A stretch of 64,000 nt of DNA from Nemopilema nomurai. Lineage: Eukaryota; Cnidaria; Scyphozoa; Rhizostomeae; Rhizostomatidae. The position numbers were made by a program, and so were the translations under genes. Each line of letters starts with the position of its first letter. Position 1 is the stretch's first letter. The DNA lies in contig PEDN01001365.1 in NCBI GenBank assembly GCA_003864495.1, forward strand, positions 248,001 to 312,000. Direction: 5' to 3'. Positions 49,901 to 59,641 of this stretch are shown here, one piece after another. The notes beneath the pieces were generated by a model, which did not search any database, was not told where the DNA came from, and saw nothing but the letters and a program-made list of their open reading frames with translations.

Positions 49901-52900
49901 TCAAGAAAAAATTTTCTCAAATTTGATAGCAATGGCGTAATAACTAATAATTAGCCGAATAAACAATTAATAAACAAATAAACAATTAATAAACAAATAA
50001 ACAATTAATAAACAGTTAGCCGACGCTTCTATATTTTCATTAAGAGCAAAAATACTTTCCTGACGTTTAAGTTACTAAATATCAAACCGAATTGGTGCGG
50101 CCTTTAGGACTCTTTGTCAACTATATTTTGCATTATGCCTCTGTGTTTTCATGATATTTTCAAAGTTTTGACATTGGGGATTTCCCGACAATCATTGAAT
50201 AGAGTGAACGCGTCAAGACAAGACAAAAAGATGTGGATTCGTGTTTGCAAATTTTAACTGTTTCTTTGCTTTGATATATTATGATGGATTAGCATAATCT
50301 GAAGTGCAATTTTTTGTTCATAAGCGGATTAGTGTCACGAGATATTGGATTATCTTGGATTATCTTGATTAAATAGAAATTTTTGCTAAATACGGGTTAT
50401 CAGTTTCCTTTTCAAACAGGTTTGTAATAATGCGTAGCTTGAAACATATGAAGACTTCATGCTTAGAAAATAGGGCACGATGCTTGACCCTTTTCTCTAG
50501 CTTTTGAGGATCTTTGATAAAATGGGCAGGCTATCGGGTCTAAATTTCTGTGCAAGATAGACACATCATTACATCAATATCAATACAGACCACAATTTAT
50601 TTATCAGTCGTTGCATTGATCAGAGGACCCCATTTCTTCTAAGTTCTACTCAAAAGCTCATAGTGGTGCTTAATTTGTCCGACATCACCTTAATTTACTT
50701 GATGTCGCCTTGATATGCCAGAAATCATCTTAATGTCTCAAACATCACCTTAATTTGCCAGACATCGTCTTAATTTACTTAGCATCGCCTTAATATATCA
50801 GTCATCACCTTAACTTACCAGACATCACCTTTTTTTACTTAACATCGCCTGAATATTCAAGAAATCTTCTAAATTTCTCAATTTACCAGACATCACCTTA
50901 ACTTGCCAGAAATCACCCTAATTTTTCAAACATCACCTTAATTTGTCAAATAACACCTTAATTTATCTTACTCTTCAACGCAAGCTTTTTAGTGTCTGAT
51001 TTTGAAGCTCTTTATTGCATACGTCCAAACATCTGATGGTGTTTTGTTCATCCATTTGAAACAGGGGCTTCCAGAACTCTGCAACTGCCGATCTAATGAT
51101 GAAACGAATGAAGAAAATGAATTCTGGCGGTCGGAAGAAAACTTACCTTGGCTTAGGTACCTATAATACTAGAATCGCTCGTACCCATTTCTTCTAGTTT
51201 TGGTACAGTACTGGTTTAATTACGAGCCTTTTTACTTTCTTCTACCGAGTATTGTTTATCTGCAGTGTGCGTGTTGCCTTTTAAGAAAGCAGATCACGAG
51301 CGATTTACTTAGTTGATTGGTCAATGATTCCTTTGATTATTGCATAGCCAGATTGATTATTGGAGAGCTAGCTACAAGACAACTGTGAAGTATAGTTATG
51401 TCCTGGTTCTTCCTCCCGATTTGACCACACCTTGTGATTCCTTATGCCTCGAATTACAGAGAGCTGGCGACTCTCCTCACTCTGCGTGCAAGTTTGGTCA
51501 TACCAGGGACTCGAACCACGGACCCTTGGGTCTGTAGTCAACGCCTCTAACCACCGATTCGTGTATTTAGCATGCTTCAAAACAAAAAAGGCCTAGTTCA
51601 TAATCCCATAGCCAGAGCTAGCTGTACGACATCTGTGAAGCGCGGTTATCGGGGATTTCTAGTTGTGGCTTGGCATTAAAACTGCTGATCGCCTTGCAAT
51701 CTTCAAACCTACCGGCCACTTGCCTATGACGTCATTCCGCTGCCTCATTCTGGAGTTTTGGTCATATGCAACCATTTTGAATGTGTGTGACACTCGTAAA
51801 TGGCAGTTAAAGGCCCGGGGACGGGGTCTTTCCCCGGGCTTTGCATCTTACAAACGGCCGCAGCGAAAACTTTCAAAGTCAACAAAAATGTACAGTATTT
51901 CCTAACAAGCCTCCCTTCTAACCACCTGGCATATATCTTACGGTCAATGCCGAGGGGCAAATCACTCCAAAAAAATCTCGTACACCTTTTGTGAAAATCC
52001 TATTGTTTTATCAAAAAATCCCTGGAAATCCTATTGTTTTTGTGGAAATCGCGTACGCTATTTGCAAGAGTGAATTGCCCCTCGGTCAATTCCCAGCCCC
52101 CAAATGCTGGTTAGCCTGTTTGTTCATGCATTAGTACGGAGTCTTGCAACTTTTGCTTTGAAAGCAAACAGTCGTTGGAACTTGCACAAATGCGGTGATG
52201 CAGATACTGCACGTGCCTCGAAGATAGCAATGGAACAATAAATTGTTTGTTCTTGTAACATGCCACAAAGCCGTAGACCTTTATCTCTAGTCCTGATTGT
52301 CCGGTAAGCACTGCCTTTGATGCATCTGGGAATAATTGAGGTAAGAAAAAGAAGCTGGTTAAATGAAAAGGTGCCTAACATAATTGTTATTTTTGTGCGC
52401 TGCCTTTGTATTGGTAGGTGTTGCTAGATATTATAGATACGTGAGCGATCCATATATGTTATCTAGACTTTTAAATCATCGTTAGCCTAATAAGTACTTG
52501 CTTGCTTGCTGCTTTGTTGGCTCCATCCGTACCTCAAGTCGCCGTACCCCTTAGCTTTGATGTTGTTTGACTTTGCATGCGTGTGTGTTTGGGCTACGTC
52601 AGTGCTATGTTTCTTTCACAGCCCCCGCCAAGCGGTACGAGCTCTTCAAGAAGCTCCAGCAAACACAACCGAACTTGACCGTGCGCCCACCTGCAGCAAG
52701 AAAGACTCCAAACAGAGTGGAATACTTTGCCGGTATGTTATATAGTCTGAATATTTACCTTCCTTTGGTAGGCATTACATAGACTTCTTTCAAGGCATCG
52801 TAATGTGCAGAGTTCTTACCAACCTAGTGCACATCCATGCATTTGTCTCACGGTTCCTCGCCATAGGTATCAAATTTGAATTAAAGCTTTCAATAATATA

Positions 52901-55900
52901 CCCTGCTTTTAAACATGATAAACTGCAAATTTTTGTCAGATGATTGTCCACGAGATGTAAAAGCCTTGGGCTTCAAATTTCTAACTTGTTTTATTCTGGA
53001 GTCGAGACATTTACCCCTCCACCCTCATTCGAAATCTGACTTGTGGGCTTTCGCAGTAACCACTTTTAGGTTTTACACCCTCGTTATAAGACTACAAAAC
53101 CATAAAGCTGTTTCAAATTTCTTTGAATTTCTACCTCAATCATGTTGCTAATCCCAAACTTAAACTTTGTTCTAAGCCCTAATCCTGCACGCAATTTTAC
53201 TCTAATCCTAATTACCAACCCTGTTTCTAACCCTAATCTTCTAATCTTAATCGTAGTAAACCTGGCTGGGAAAGTCACTTAACGTACCCTTTATGTCACT
53301 AAGGCTAGGCTAAATTCTGTAAAGTACAACTAAACATCTCTGAAAGTCATCAGTTATGTTTTTTTTATATTACGTAAAAGCCAAGACCTTTCAAGCACTC
53401 TCCTTTCCCAGCGCAAAGAGAAATGGCTTCCCCTTCGAACTTGTCCAGTGCCTCGAGCGAAAAAGAATTTAGAAAAGATCTGACTTACAGGTGAGCCAGA
53501 GACAACAAGTTCTTTTCATAATACCACATCATGTTTGCCTTTATTATTTCCGAAAAATAAACATTTTACAAAAACAGACACGAAGGCAAGTGTTTGCTTT
53601 GCGCGACAAAGGAAAAAGCCAACAGTCGGCATAATGACAAATAATGTTGAACTTAATGTATACTTTATCGTTGGGTAAATACCAACCAGACTTCTGCATG
53701 CACGTTGTGGAGTAGTTAATGGTGCTGTCGCACACAATTGTTGAAGGAAAATATATGCTTTACGATAATTGTATGAAATGTTGAAGGCTGACCACTGGAT
53801 AAAGAAAGTGATCGTCTTTATTCTTGTCGGTGTCTACCTCTTGTTATAACTCCTAGTCTTGTCGCTGGCCTATTTAATGACTTGTTATTTCGGTTAATGT
53901 CCCAATGTTTGCTGTCTGTGTGACGTCATTTTAGTTGAATAAATGGAAGTAAAAAGATGACTTCATAGCCAGTGTCTCTAAATGTACAAGCATTTGTTGT
54001 ATGCAATTTAATCTAGTCTAGCTTTCGGTATAGCTTCTTGCTGGCATTTCTGATGACTTTGGGTAGTCTAATATCAATATATCCTCAGTCATGGTTAAGC
54101 TTTAATTTGCTTGCTTCCAACCGCGTGCGCACGTGATGAGATTGATCTTGTTTCGTAGTTGGGTTTGCAGTCAGGCCGTGCTGCACCACGAGGCTTACGA
54201 TGACGTCATTAGTGCCCAGGACCGACCGCGAGATTCCGCCGCAAAGAATTCAGCTAAGTATGAAAGACGCTATTACATGTGATAAACAAGCTCTATTACT
54301 TTGGGTTGGAAAATCTCCTAATCACTTAGAGTTATATACAACATGGACTAAAATGCTTTATTCATACTTCGAGACAGAATTAATACTTGTGCTTTAGACA
54401 TTTTTGCAGGCTTGTGATTTTTGTTCTTGTGCTTCAGAAATTTCATGTTTTATTCTAGAGACTGTTGTTTAAAGACTCCCAGTTTGGTTTAAATAAAAAT
54501 TGTTCCACTATTATTAAAATAAGAATTGCCTGTTTAAGGTGTTATATAGGACCAACCATTTAAGCTTCAAGTTCTGCTAATGTTCAAAGTCTTCTTTGTT
54601 CCACCCATAAATCACCTTTGATTTGTGCTCTACGCGCTTTTTCTCTAGAGGAGCCAAGGATCAAGTCTCTTTGCCCTACCTAGACCCGGCAATCATAGCT
54701 GGAAAACCGCTACCTCTTGTGGTAAGCTCTTGCCTCATTGTAACCCCATACTAACGTTTATCAATTGCTCCGAAACATACGCGTTGGTACATAAAACTGT
54801 TTCCTTGTTGTGGTTTTATCGTTAACTTTCCCGTTTATGTACTGAGCAGCAGAGTCAGCGAATAGCATTTTCTATAGAATTGAAACTTTCCTTTTCGGGA
54901 AACAATAACCATATCATTAGTAATTTGTTGAGGATATTTCAAAATGTTAATAGTGTGGGTATGTACAAATTCGCTGATTATTAAAAAGAATCAAAACGAT
55001 GAGAAGTAACTTGTACAACTAGACAGTAAAGTGACGTTTTGGATTCAAGTCTTCGCTACTGATCTTGTCTTCTCAAGAGTGGCAGTCCAGTTCGTCTGTT
55101 TTTTCTTTATTTTAATCAGCCTGATACAATTAGCTTTTGGTGCTCGAGAGCATTAGGTTTCTACAAGTTAAACAACTTAATCCATAGCCGCGCTCTCAGC
55201 TTTAACAGGTGCAGTTTCATTAATTAACAGTAATTGACTTAACTACACAAATCTGATTTCTGCTTTTAGCTAATGTCCTCAAATGTGTTGTCAAATCAAG
55301 TTTTGGCCCCTTCAGTCGACCCAAGAAGACTGATCGAGCGAGGTGAGAGACCTTTGACCTTTAACCTTTTCTTTATTCTTTATAAGAGCTATTCTTTATT
55401 CTTTCACTTTGATATGCTTGTGGACGTATGTGGGACGGTGACAAACGCGAATAGAATAGACAGAGGCCTTAGATTTATCTCGGCAACTTTCGGCTCCTGT
55501 CCATCTACTAAGACCTTTTCCAGTTCATTTTTGCTGGTTATCTTTTCCCGGTACATTATTACATGACTATGTCCACATCAGCGAAAGTTGCCATTTAGAT
55601 GGCCTGCGTTGCTAAATAAATAATGTATGTAAATAAAATGACTGAGTTTTTTCTGGTTCATTATCTCCGGTTCAAAGTTCCCTCGTTCATTTTCTGTGAC
55701 CTACTTTTCACCGGCCCAAATACATTTTCTATTTCTTACTTTTTCCCGGTTACTCTTCTCCTCACCTTTTCATAATAATCAGTCTATTTTATAACTGAAT
55801 AATTGTTCATTGGTACATGACGTCACACTAGCAAAGAAGAGCGGCAACTAAGCTGCGATTCTGAGTGTGTGCGAAGGCTATGTTCCCGCGATTTCTTGCT

Positions 55901-56103
55901 ATTATTTGATTGTTGATATGTATATAATTTTGATTAAGTGATTGAGGTCCGGTTTTTCACTAGGCGAACAACCGAACAAAAAATTCCAGTCCAAATCGGC
56001 TCCAAATCCGGTAGCACGCACCGCTCCGGTTTCATACGCAACTGATTCCGCATCATCCAGAAGTTCCAGCTCGGAAAAACGACGTCGGAAGAAAAAGCCA
56101 TGA
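27986..56103 (+). CDS. LRRIQ1: Leucine-rich repeat and IQ domain-containing protein 1
   Basis: Thirty-three exons close in frame, giving about 1509 residues: 27986-28150, 28858-28966, 29485-29597, 29933-30008, 30908-31110, 31521-31592, 37943-38005, 39284-39360, 39881-41005, 41153-41212, 41821-41905, 41978-42028, 42155-42307, 42998-43148, 43489-43556, 43980-44105, 44653-44780, 45069-45236, 45780-45843, 45978-46075, 46361-46418, 46664-46755, 47109-47298, 47829-47903, 48629-48822, 49166-49193, 49577-49746, 51065-51156, 52622-52732, 53412-53490, 54649-54721, 55270-55342, 55964-56103. Order: acidic coiled coil; IQ motif NIQKYYRSYRVR (about 285-296); charged coiled coil with a tandem duplication; leucine-rich repeats (about 734-998); second IQ motif KIQAAYRGHRVRR split by an intron (about 1188-1200); acidic segment; WGFQNSATADLMMKRMKKM; basic tail RRRKKKP. 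This order matches vertebrate LRRIQ1. Calmodulin binding and a ciliary role are family-level inference. Small exons 39284-39360 and 49166-49193 are supported by phase and context. Confidence 0.92.
30232..30650. repeat. TIR element 'ccgtaaatcctcgaat' family, copy 2, with duplicated end
   Basis: The left terminus is taccgtaaatcctcgaattg and the right terminus is ctcgaggatttacggta ending at 30599. C-runs alternate with tcgaataagcc. The core is homologous to 7068-7474 in inverted orientation. The right end and its flank (about 51 bp, aactcgaggatttacggt onward) are tandemly duplicated to about 30680. It sits in LRRIQ1 intron 4. Confidence 0.75.
31210..31378. repeat. Minisatellite 'cctttgtaccacaa', about 17-18 bp unit
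   Basis: Eight to nine degenerate units of the form gcctttgtaccacaac or ggctattgtaccac run through LRRIQ1 intron 5. Confidence 0.8.
32647..36802 (-). CDS. Two-CUB-domain single-pass membrane protein with PPxY-rich tail, nested in LRRIQ1 intron 6
   Basis: Five exons close in frame: 36551-36802, 35436-35674, 34638-34813, 33966-34130, 32647-33347, giving 510 residues. The signal peptide is MAPTYVLALIAASFGMVESS. A first CUB-like domain (about 21-155) runs over exons 1-2 with paired cysteines and GYFSINYVL. A second, over exons 3-4, opens SGVIYSNDWPDQY and ends GFVAGYITF. A short linker leads to a transmembrane helix (IVWKISLPIIVICIAVVFLA) and stop-transfer KYRRRMRL. The roughly 200-residue cytoplasmic tail is rich in Pro, Tyr and Thr, with four PPxY motifs (PPPY, PPSY, PPAY, PPSY), the last six residues from the C-terminus. 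PPxY motifs typically recruit WW-domain proteins such as Nedd4-type ligases. The specific orthologue is not recognised. It is antisense to, and wholly inside, LRRIQ1 intron 6. The first Met was chosen for the signal peptide; an in-frame ATG lies 17 codons upstream. Confidence 0.85.
34863..34933. repeat. (TA)n microsatellite
   Basis: About 35 nearly perfect TA units in intron 2 of the nested CUB gene. Expected to be length-variable. Confidence 0.97.
35734..36225. repeat. Composite MITE, 'tatacacg...ataaggaacct' family
   Basis: The left terminus tatacacgatttttttt plus ataaggaacct is mirrored at the right end by aggttccttat plus aaaaaaagcgtgtata. Inside the termini, caaggcctagttcc pairs with ggaactagaccttg. 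An internal junction at 35815-35850 (aaaagcgtgtata followed by atacacgctttt) shows that a 91-bp mini-copy abuts a 388-bp copy. It is related to 5219-5575. It sits in intron 1 of the nested CUB gene. Confidence 0.8.
36980..37242 (-). mobile_element. LINE reverse-transcriptase C-terminal remnant
   Basis: A minus-strand frame reads WDGHLTRLDRQTPVRVALF, then PGRRKRDRQG, and ends DRSKWLKLVKDIMAANR before a stop. This pattern (GHL.R, GRRKRGR, DR.KW..L) is the typical C-terminus of non-LTR retrotransposon ORF2 proteins. The upstream polymerase is missing (the frame breaks at 37242), so it is a 5'-truncated or decayed copy. It lies in LRRIQ1 intron 6 upstream of the nested CUB gene. Confidence 0.7.
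38139..38839 (-). mobile_element. Tc1-like DNA transposon, internally deleted
   Basis: Termini cactaccgttcaaaaagtct and its inverted complement bound about 701 bp. Each end is flanked by a TA duplication (38137-38138, 38840-38841), the Tc1/mariner hallmark. A minus-strand ORF (38303-38626, 107 residues) encodes the N-terminal paired-type helix-turn-helix (RREISYEKRLKIIFY, GCSKNAAFAVCKKF, VGRPKK) but lacks the DDE catalytic domain, so it cannot move by itself. It lies in LRRIQ1 intron 7. Confidence 0.9.
40092..40560 (+). repeat. 222-bp coding tandem repeat in LRRIQ1 exon 9
   Basis: The block starting at 40092 recurs at 40314 and, partly, at about 40536; the landmark attaga occurs at 40101, 40323 and 40545, exactly 222 bp apart. 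Each unit encodes 74 residues of Glu-Lys-Arg-Leu coiled coil, so the frame is preserved. Units 1 and 2 differ at only a few positions, indicating recent duplication. Confidence 0.92.
42879..42993. repeat. Tandem duplication, about 62-bp unit
   Basis: Two copies containing gtgatcgttctcacataaca lie immediately upstream of the acceptor of LRRIQ1 exon 14. The second copy ends in gttcctttctag, so the duplication also reshaped the acceptor region. Confidence 0.85.
44983..45066. repeat. Degenerate GATT repeat next to a splice acceptor
   Basis: Repeated gattgatt and ttgattg units run up to the acceptor of LRRIQ1 exon 18 (45069). Confidence 0.75.
45885..45955. repeat. Short 'cctatgac' tandem repeat
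   Basis: Six or so imperfect cctatgac or ctatgacc units lie in LRRIQ1 intron 19. Confidence 0.7.
49936..50020. repeat. 21-bp tandem repeat 'aaacaattaataaacaaat'
   Basis: Three to four near-identical units lie in LRRIQ1 intron 27. Confidence 0.85.
50668..50965. repeat. Minisatellite 'caccttaatttgccagacat', about 22-23 bp unit
   Basis: About thirteen imperfect units with variants such as cgccttaatttactt lie in LRRIQ1 intron 27, just before exon 28. Confidence 0.85.
51369..51565 (-). mobile_element. tRNA-derived SINE, antisense copy (LRRIQ1 intron 28)
   Basis: Read on the minus strand: an A-box-like ggtggttagaggcg, B box gtggttcgagtccc (51506-51519), then the same body blocks as the copy at 20651 (gaggagagtc, aaggaatcacaag, accaggaca). 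A tail fragment similar to its 3' part recurs near 51610-51650. Confidence 0.78.
53148..53245. repeat. Degenerate 'ccctaatc' repeat
   Basis: Irregular ccctaatc, tctaatcc and aaccctaatc units lie in LRRIQ1 intron 29. They are reminiscent of telomere-type repeats but too irregular to call interstitial telomere. Confidence 0.5.
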
Positions 56104-59100
56104 TGCTTTGAACCAAAGTCTTTTCGCAAAGTAAATTAGTGCAGGTATGAGCCTCATACTGGTATTTCAGCATCTTTGGCGAGGCTGCTGCCTGGCCACT
56201 CTACCAGATTGCATGGAAACGGAATTTTTTCTAGTATTTCCGCTAAACGCCAGAACCAAGCCTGTTCCCATTTTGGCGAATATCATCTTTGGATCAAACT
56301 AAAATAGACATGCTGTTGCAATTGGCTTTTCGTGGCCTGTCAATTGTCTTGAGGAATTTGTTCTAAAGAATTTCTAGGCCGCCTTTGCTTGGCATTAAAA
56401 GTGGCATCAGTGGTACGGTTTTGTAATTAAATCAACGTATTCAACCATTGGCTTTAGAGAGTTGAAATGCTGTGTTCTTTCACATTTGTAAATGATTGTT
56501 TATATTAATTACAAATACATATATTATTGCCTAGTCGCATTTTTCGATATCCTTTTCATCGATCCCCTTCTTGCTAACTAAAATGCTGCTTTCTTTTATA
56601 AATATAACCTTAGGTTATGCTCTAGGAGGTCTCCAACTTAATGTTCTTAAATATTTGACTCGAGTGACGCGAATTTAACAATCTTTCTCCATTTGCCGGA
56701 GCGCATTTTGTCCTATTTATTTGGTGACAGAAACGTCTTGAAGGCTTAAGTCTTGAAAAATTTTTAATGAAAAACTCAGAAACTTTTACACGAGATAACG
56801 TAATTGCGATATTAGATTAAGAGATATTCTTGTAAAGTCAAAGGATTTAAACGAGATTGAGAACTTTTTACCGGATTTAGAAAGTTTCTTCATGAATCAG
56901 GAATTCTTCTTAGGAGATCAAAAGCATTTCGTTAGAATAAGTGCAATAAAAAGTTATTGAGCTTGGAATTGATGTTCTTTCGAGAATAAATATCCAGCTC
57001 GCTGTTATTTTGAGAATTTTCGAGTTGAGTTTTCACATTGCCTCGTCTCTTGCCAAACACATCCATTTACAGCAAGAGCTCTCCACGTGTTATGTAAGCG
57101 TGTCATGAGAATTTTGTTGTCTTTTCCTCCAGAAGCGCACGAATTTCGCACATGTATATTCATACGAACTGTTTCATCTCATCAATTTTCGTGCAAGTGA
57201 GCATTTCTAACACAGATTTAATTTGTGAGCATGAATTATTAATGATCAGTGTTAATTGTGCTTTGATGAGGATTCAAGGTACCTTTTAATTAGGGAACCG
57301 TATTCTATTGCATTTATAATTCATAAACTTGATCCGCAATTTTGCTTAACAGATCAGGTGTTGACGTCATAAACGACCGCTACAAGATCAGCTGATTCTA
57401 TCATCAGATTGACCTGCCAATCTATGTGTTGCATTTTGCCCAGCTCCTTGCCATCCAAGTGCCTTTGCATAGCATCGTTGACGTCACAAAACTTTATCAG
57501 TCAGAAAGAAACACAACTAATTGAACCTAGGCAAAGACTTCCTACGTTTTCATTTCCAAAGTTTTTTGCGATTATGACGTCAGGAGGTTTATCCCAGAAT
57601 TCATAGAACACAGAGTTTGATTTTTATATAGCAGCAATAGTAAATTAGCATTGAGATCACTTTTTGAAACGAATATTTTTGTCATTGTGTTTTGAGATAC
57701 GTCCTAGAAATCTTTTATACATCAACCAGATTACTTTTTTCTTCGGGCGTTTTTTCTAGATCTACCTTATGGTACTGTGGGAAGCCCAGTTTTCTTTATA
57801 CTTGAAATGTTGTGATCTAAAGCTTGGAGGAGATAATCCCTTGGCATGCGAAGTGAAGAGATCGAGTGACCTGAATCCATGATATAATGGATTTCAACGT
57901 CAACCGCTGTGTCCTTCATTAAATAGAAAGATGGATAAACTTTATTCACAGAGGATAAACCTGGTTAGCCTAATAACTAATCTTCCCCAGGGTCCTCTCT
58001 ACTAACTACGCAATAAGAATATAATACTTAATAAGTGATTAAAATAAGTGTCCTTTAAGTTTCTAAAAGGCCTAGTAACAATTTTGTTTAAAGTAAAGTC
58101 ATTTCCTGTGCAACATTGGAAGCACGTAGGCCACTTTCAACGCTCTTTTAACAAATAGATCTTCACTCTTTTCACCCCTACCATGGTGGGTTTTCCAGGT
58201 GTCGAACGCAAATCGAAAAGCTTCATAAGATAACAGCAAATCCGGTTTGTGTTGCTTTGCGTTACTAGGTTTTTAACTGTGCAAAATAGCCAGCTGACGG
58301 CTATGGCAAGAAGCCGATTATACGCGGTGTTAAGTCTCTGACGTCATTGCTCGATGTTCCTTGTATAAGATTAGGAACAGGCTAATTGGTAAAATGAGAA
58401 CGAGACTGGAAATAAAGATGGAAACGAGGATAACTGCATAAATTTCAAGCGATATTACTTGGTATGGTATACTTACAACTACGAGAATCACTTCAAATTA
58501 GAAAAATATAATTGTCTAAATGAAATTTCTTCGAAGGCTTCTGAAACGGTTCGAGAGTTGTTTCGGTAAGGGTCGGAAAAAACGATTTCATATTTTCTAA
58601 CTTGAGGACGTCTCTTAAAGTTTTCTGTCTAGATATTTGTCTTTCCAAAAATTGCTAAAAAAGCCACTGAAACGAAGTTTGAAATTACGACTAAATACGA
58701 TTATCATATGCAATAATTCTGAATATCTAGCTCCTATCAATTCTAGGCCACATATTGCAACAAAATTGTTCTTTTAAAGCAAATAGTTTCCGTTCTTTCT
58801 GTGCAACCGTGAAACCTATCGCCTTTGGGATCCGAGAAATCGAGAAATTTGCTTTTAATTCTAAAATTCGTAATTATTATGTAAAGGCAAATTCGCGTTG
58901 AATTACAGGATATACTTTTGTGGTAAGTGCAAACAGCAACTCGTGTAGTTTTTGTTGAAAATTTCGCAAGCTGGTGTTTAGGAACAGTTCTTTTATTGAT
59001 TCACCAGCAATTCCTACTTTCAAAGAAAAGTGCTACCAATCGAGAAATTTTTTTACTTTCTGAGAAGCAAAACCTTATTTCGCATTGCAGTTTCTGTTGC

Positions 59101-59641
59101 TTTAGTTTGTTCAACAAATCGTAACAAAAAGTAATTTAGTATAGTTAAGTGTTAAGTCAAACACAATTGACTTTATTCTTTACATTTTATGACATTGAAA
59201 AAAAAAATTTTGTCTTAAATTATCCCTGCAATTAGGATACGTTCAGTATCATAAATTCTCGATACATCGCACAATGATAACATTTTACATTAGTGCACAA
59301 TAGACCATAATAGAACCTTTATTCGACTATGTTCACTTCTTTGATTACTATTAAACTTGCATGTTTGGTAAATTTGAAATAGAATCGTTTATTTCGAGAT
59401 TAAAGCAACAAATATTGTTATTAATTCCTGTTATCTTCAAAAGACACGTCGTCTAATTAAAGCTGAGATACTCTAGCAAATTACTCTCTTTGTTTTGAGA
59501 TTCGGTCGGCCATCTTGAATTTACAAGTACTTGATTCGTAGCAGCTGCAGAAGCCGTAATATATTTCCGCGAAACTTCGATTCTTGGTGAGTTGCAGGGA
59601 ACGCGGGACATTTACCGGGTGTCTGTTGGATCGGAGACAGA
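56104..59641. other. Intergenic between LRRIQ1 and guanylate cyclase
   Basis: About 3.5 kb holding the LRRIQ1 3' UTR and upstream sequence of the guanylate cyclase gene. Four perfect TGACGTCA palindromes (57362, 57479, 57575, 58339) are the only striking sites. No coding exon or structured RNA was recognised. Confidence 0.5.
57362..58346. promoter_or_regulatory. Cluster of four CRE/ATF palindromes upstream of guanylate cyclase
   Basis: Perfect TGACGTCA occurs at 57362-57369, 57479-57486, 57575-57582 and 58339-58346, within 2.3 kb of the guanylate cyclase start. CREB/ATF-family proteins bind this 8-mer. A regulatory role here is inferred from clustering only. Confidence 0.4.

Noticed and set aside
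50668..50965. CRISPR-like array
   Set aside because: Units are contiguous and imperfect without unique spacers, and the genome is animal.
53148..53245. Interstitial telomere repeat
   Set aside because: Units vary in length and sequence; not a regular TTAGGG array.
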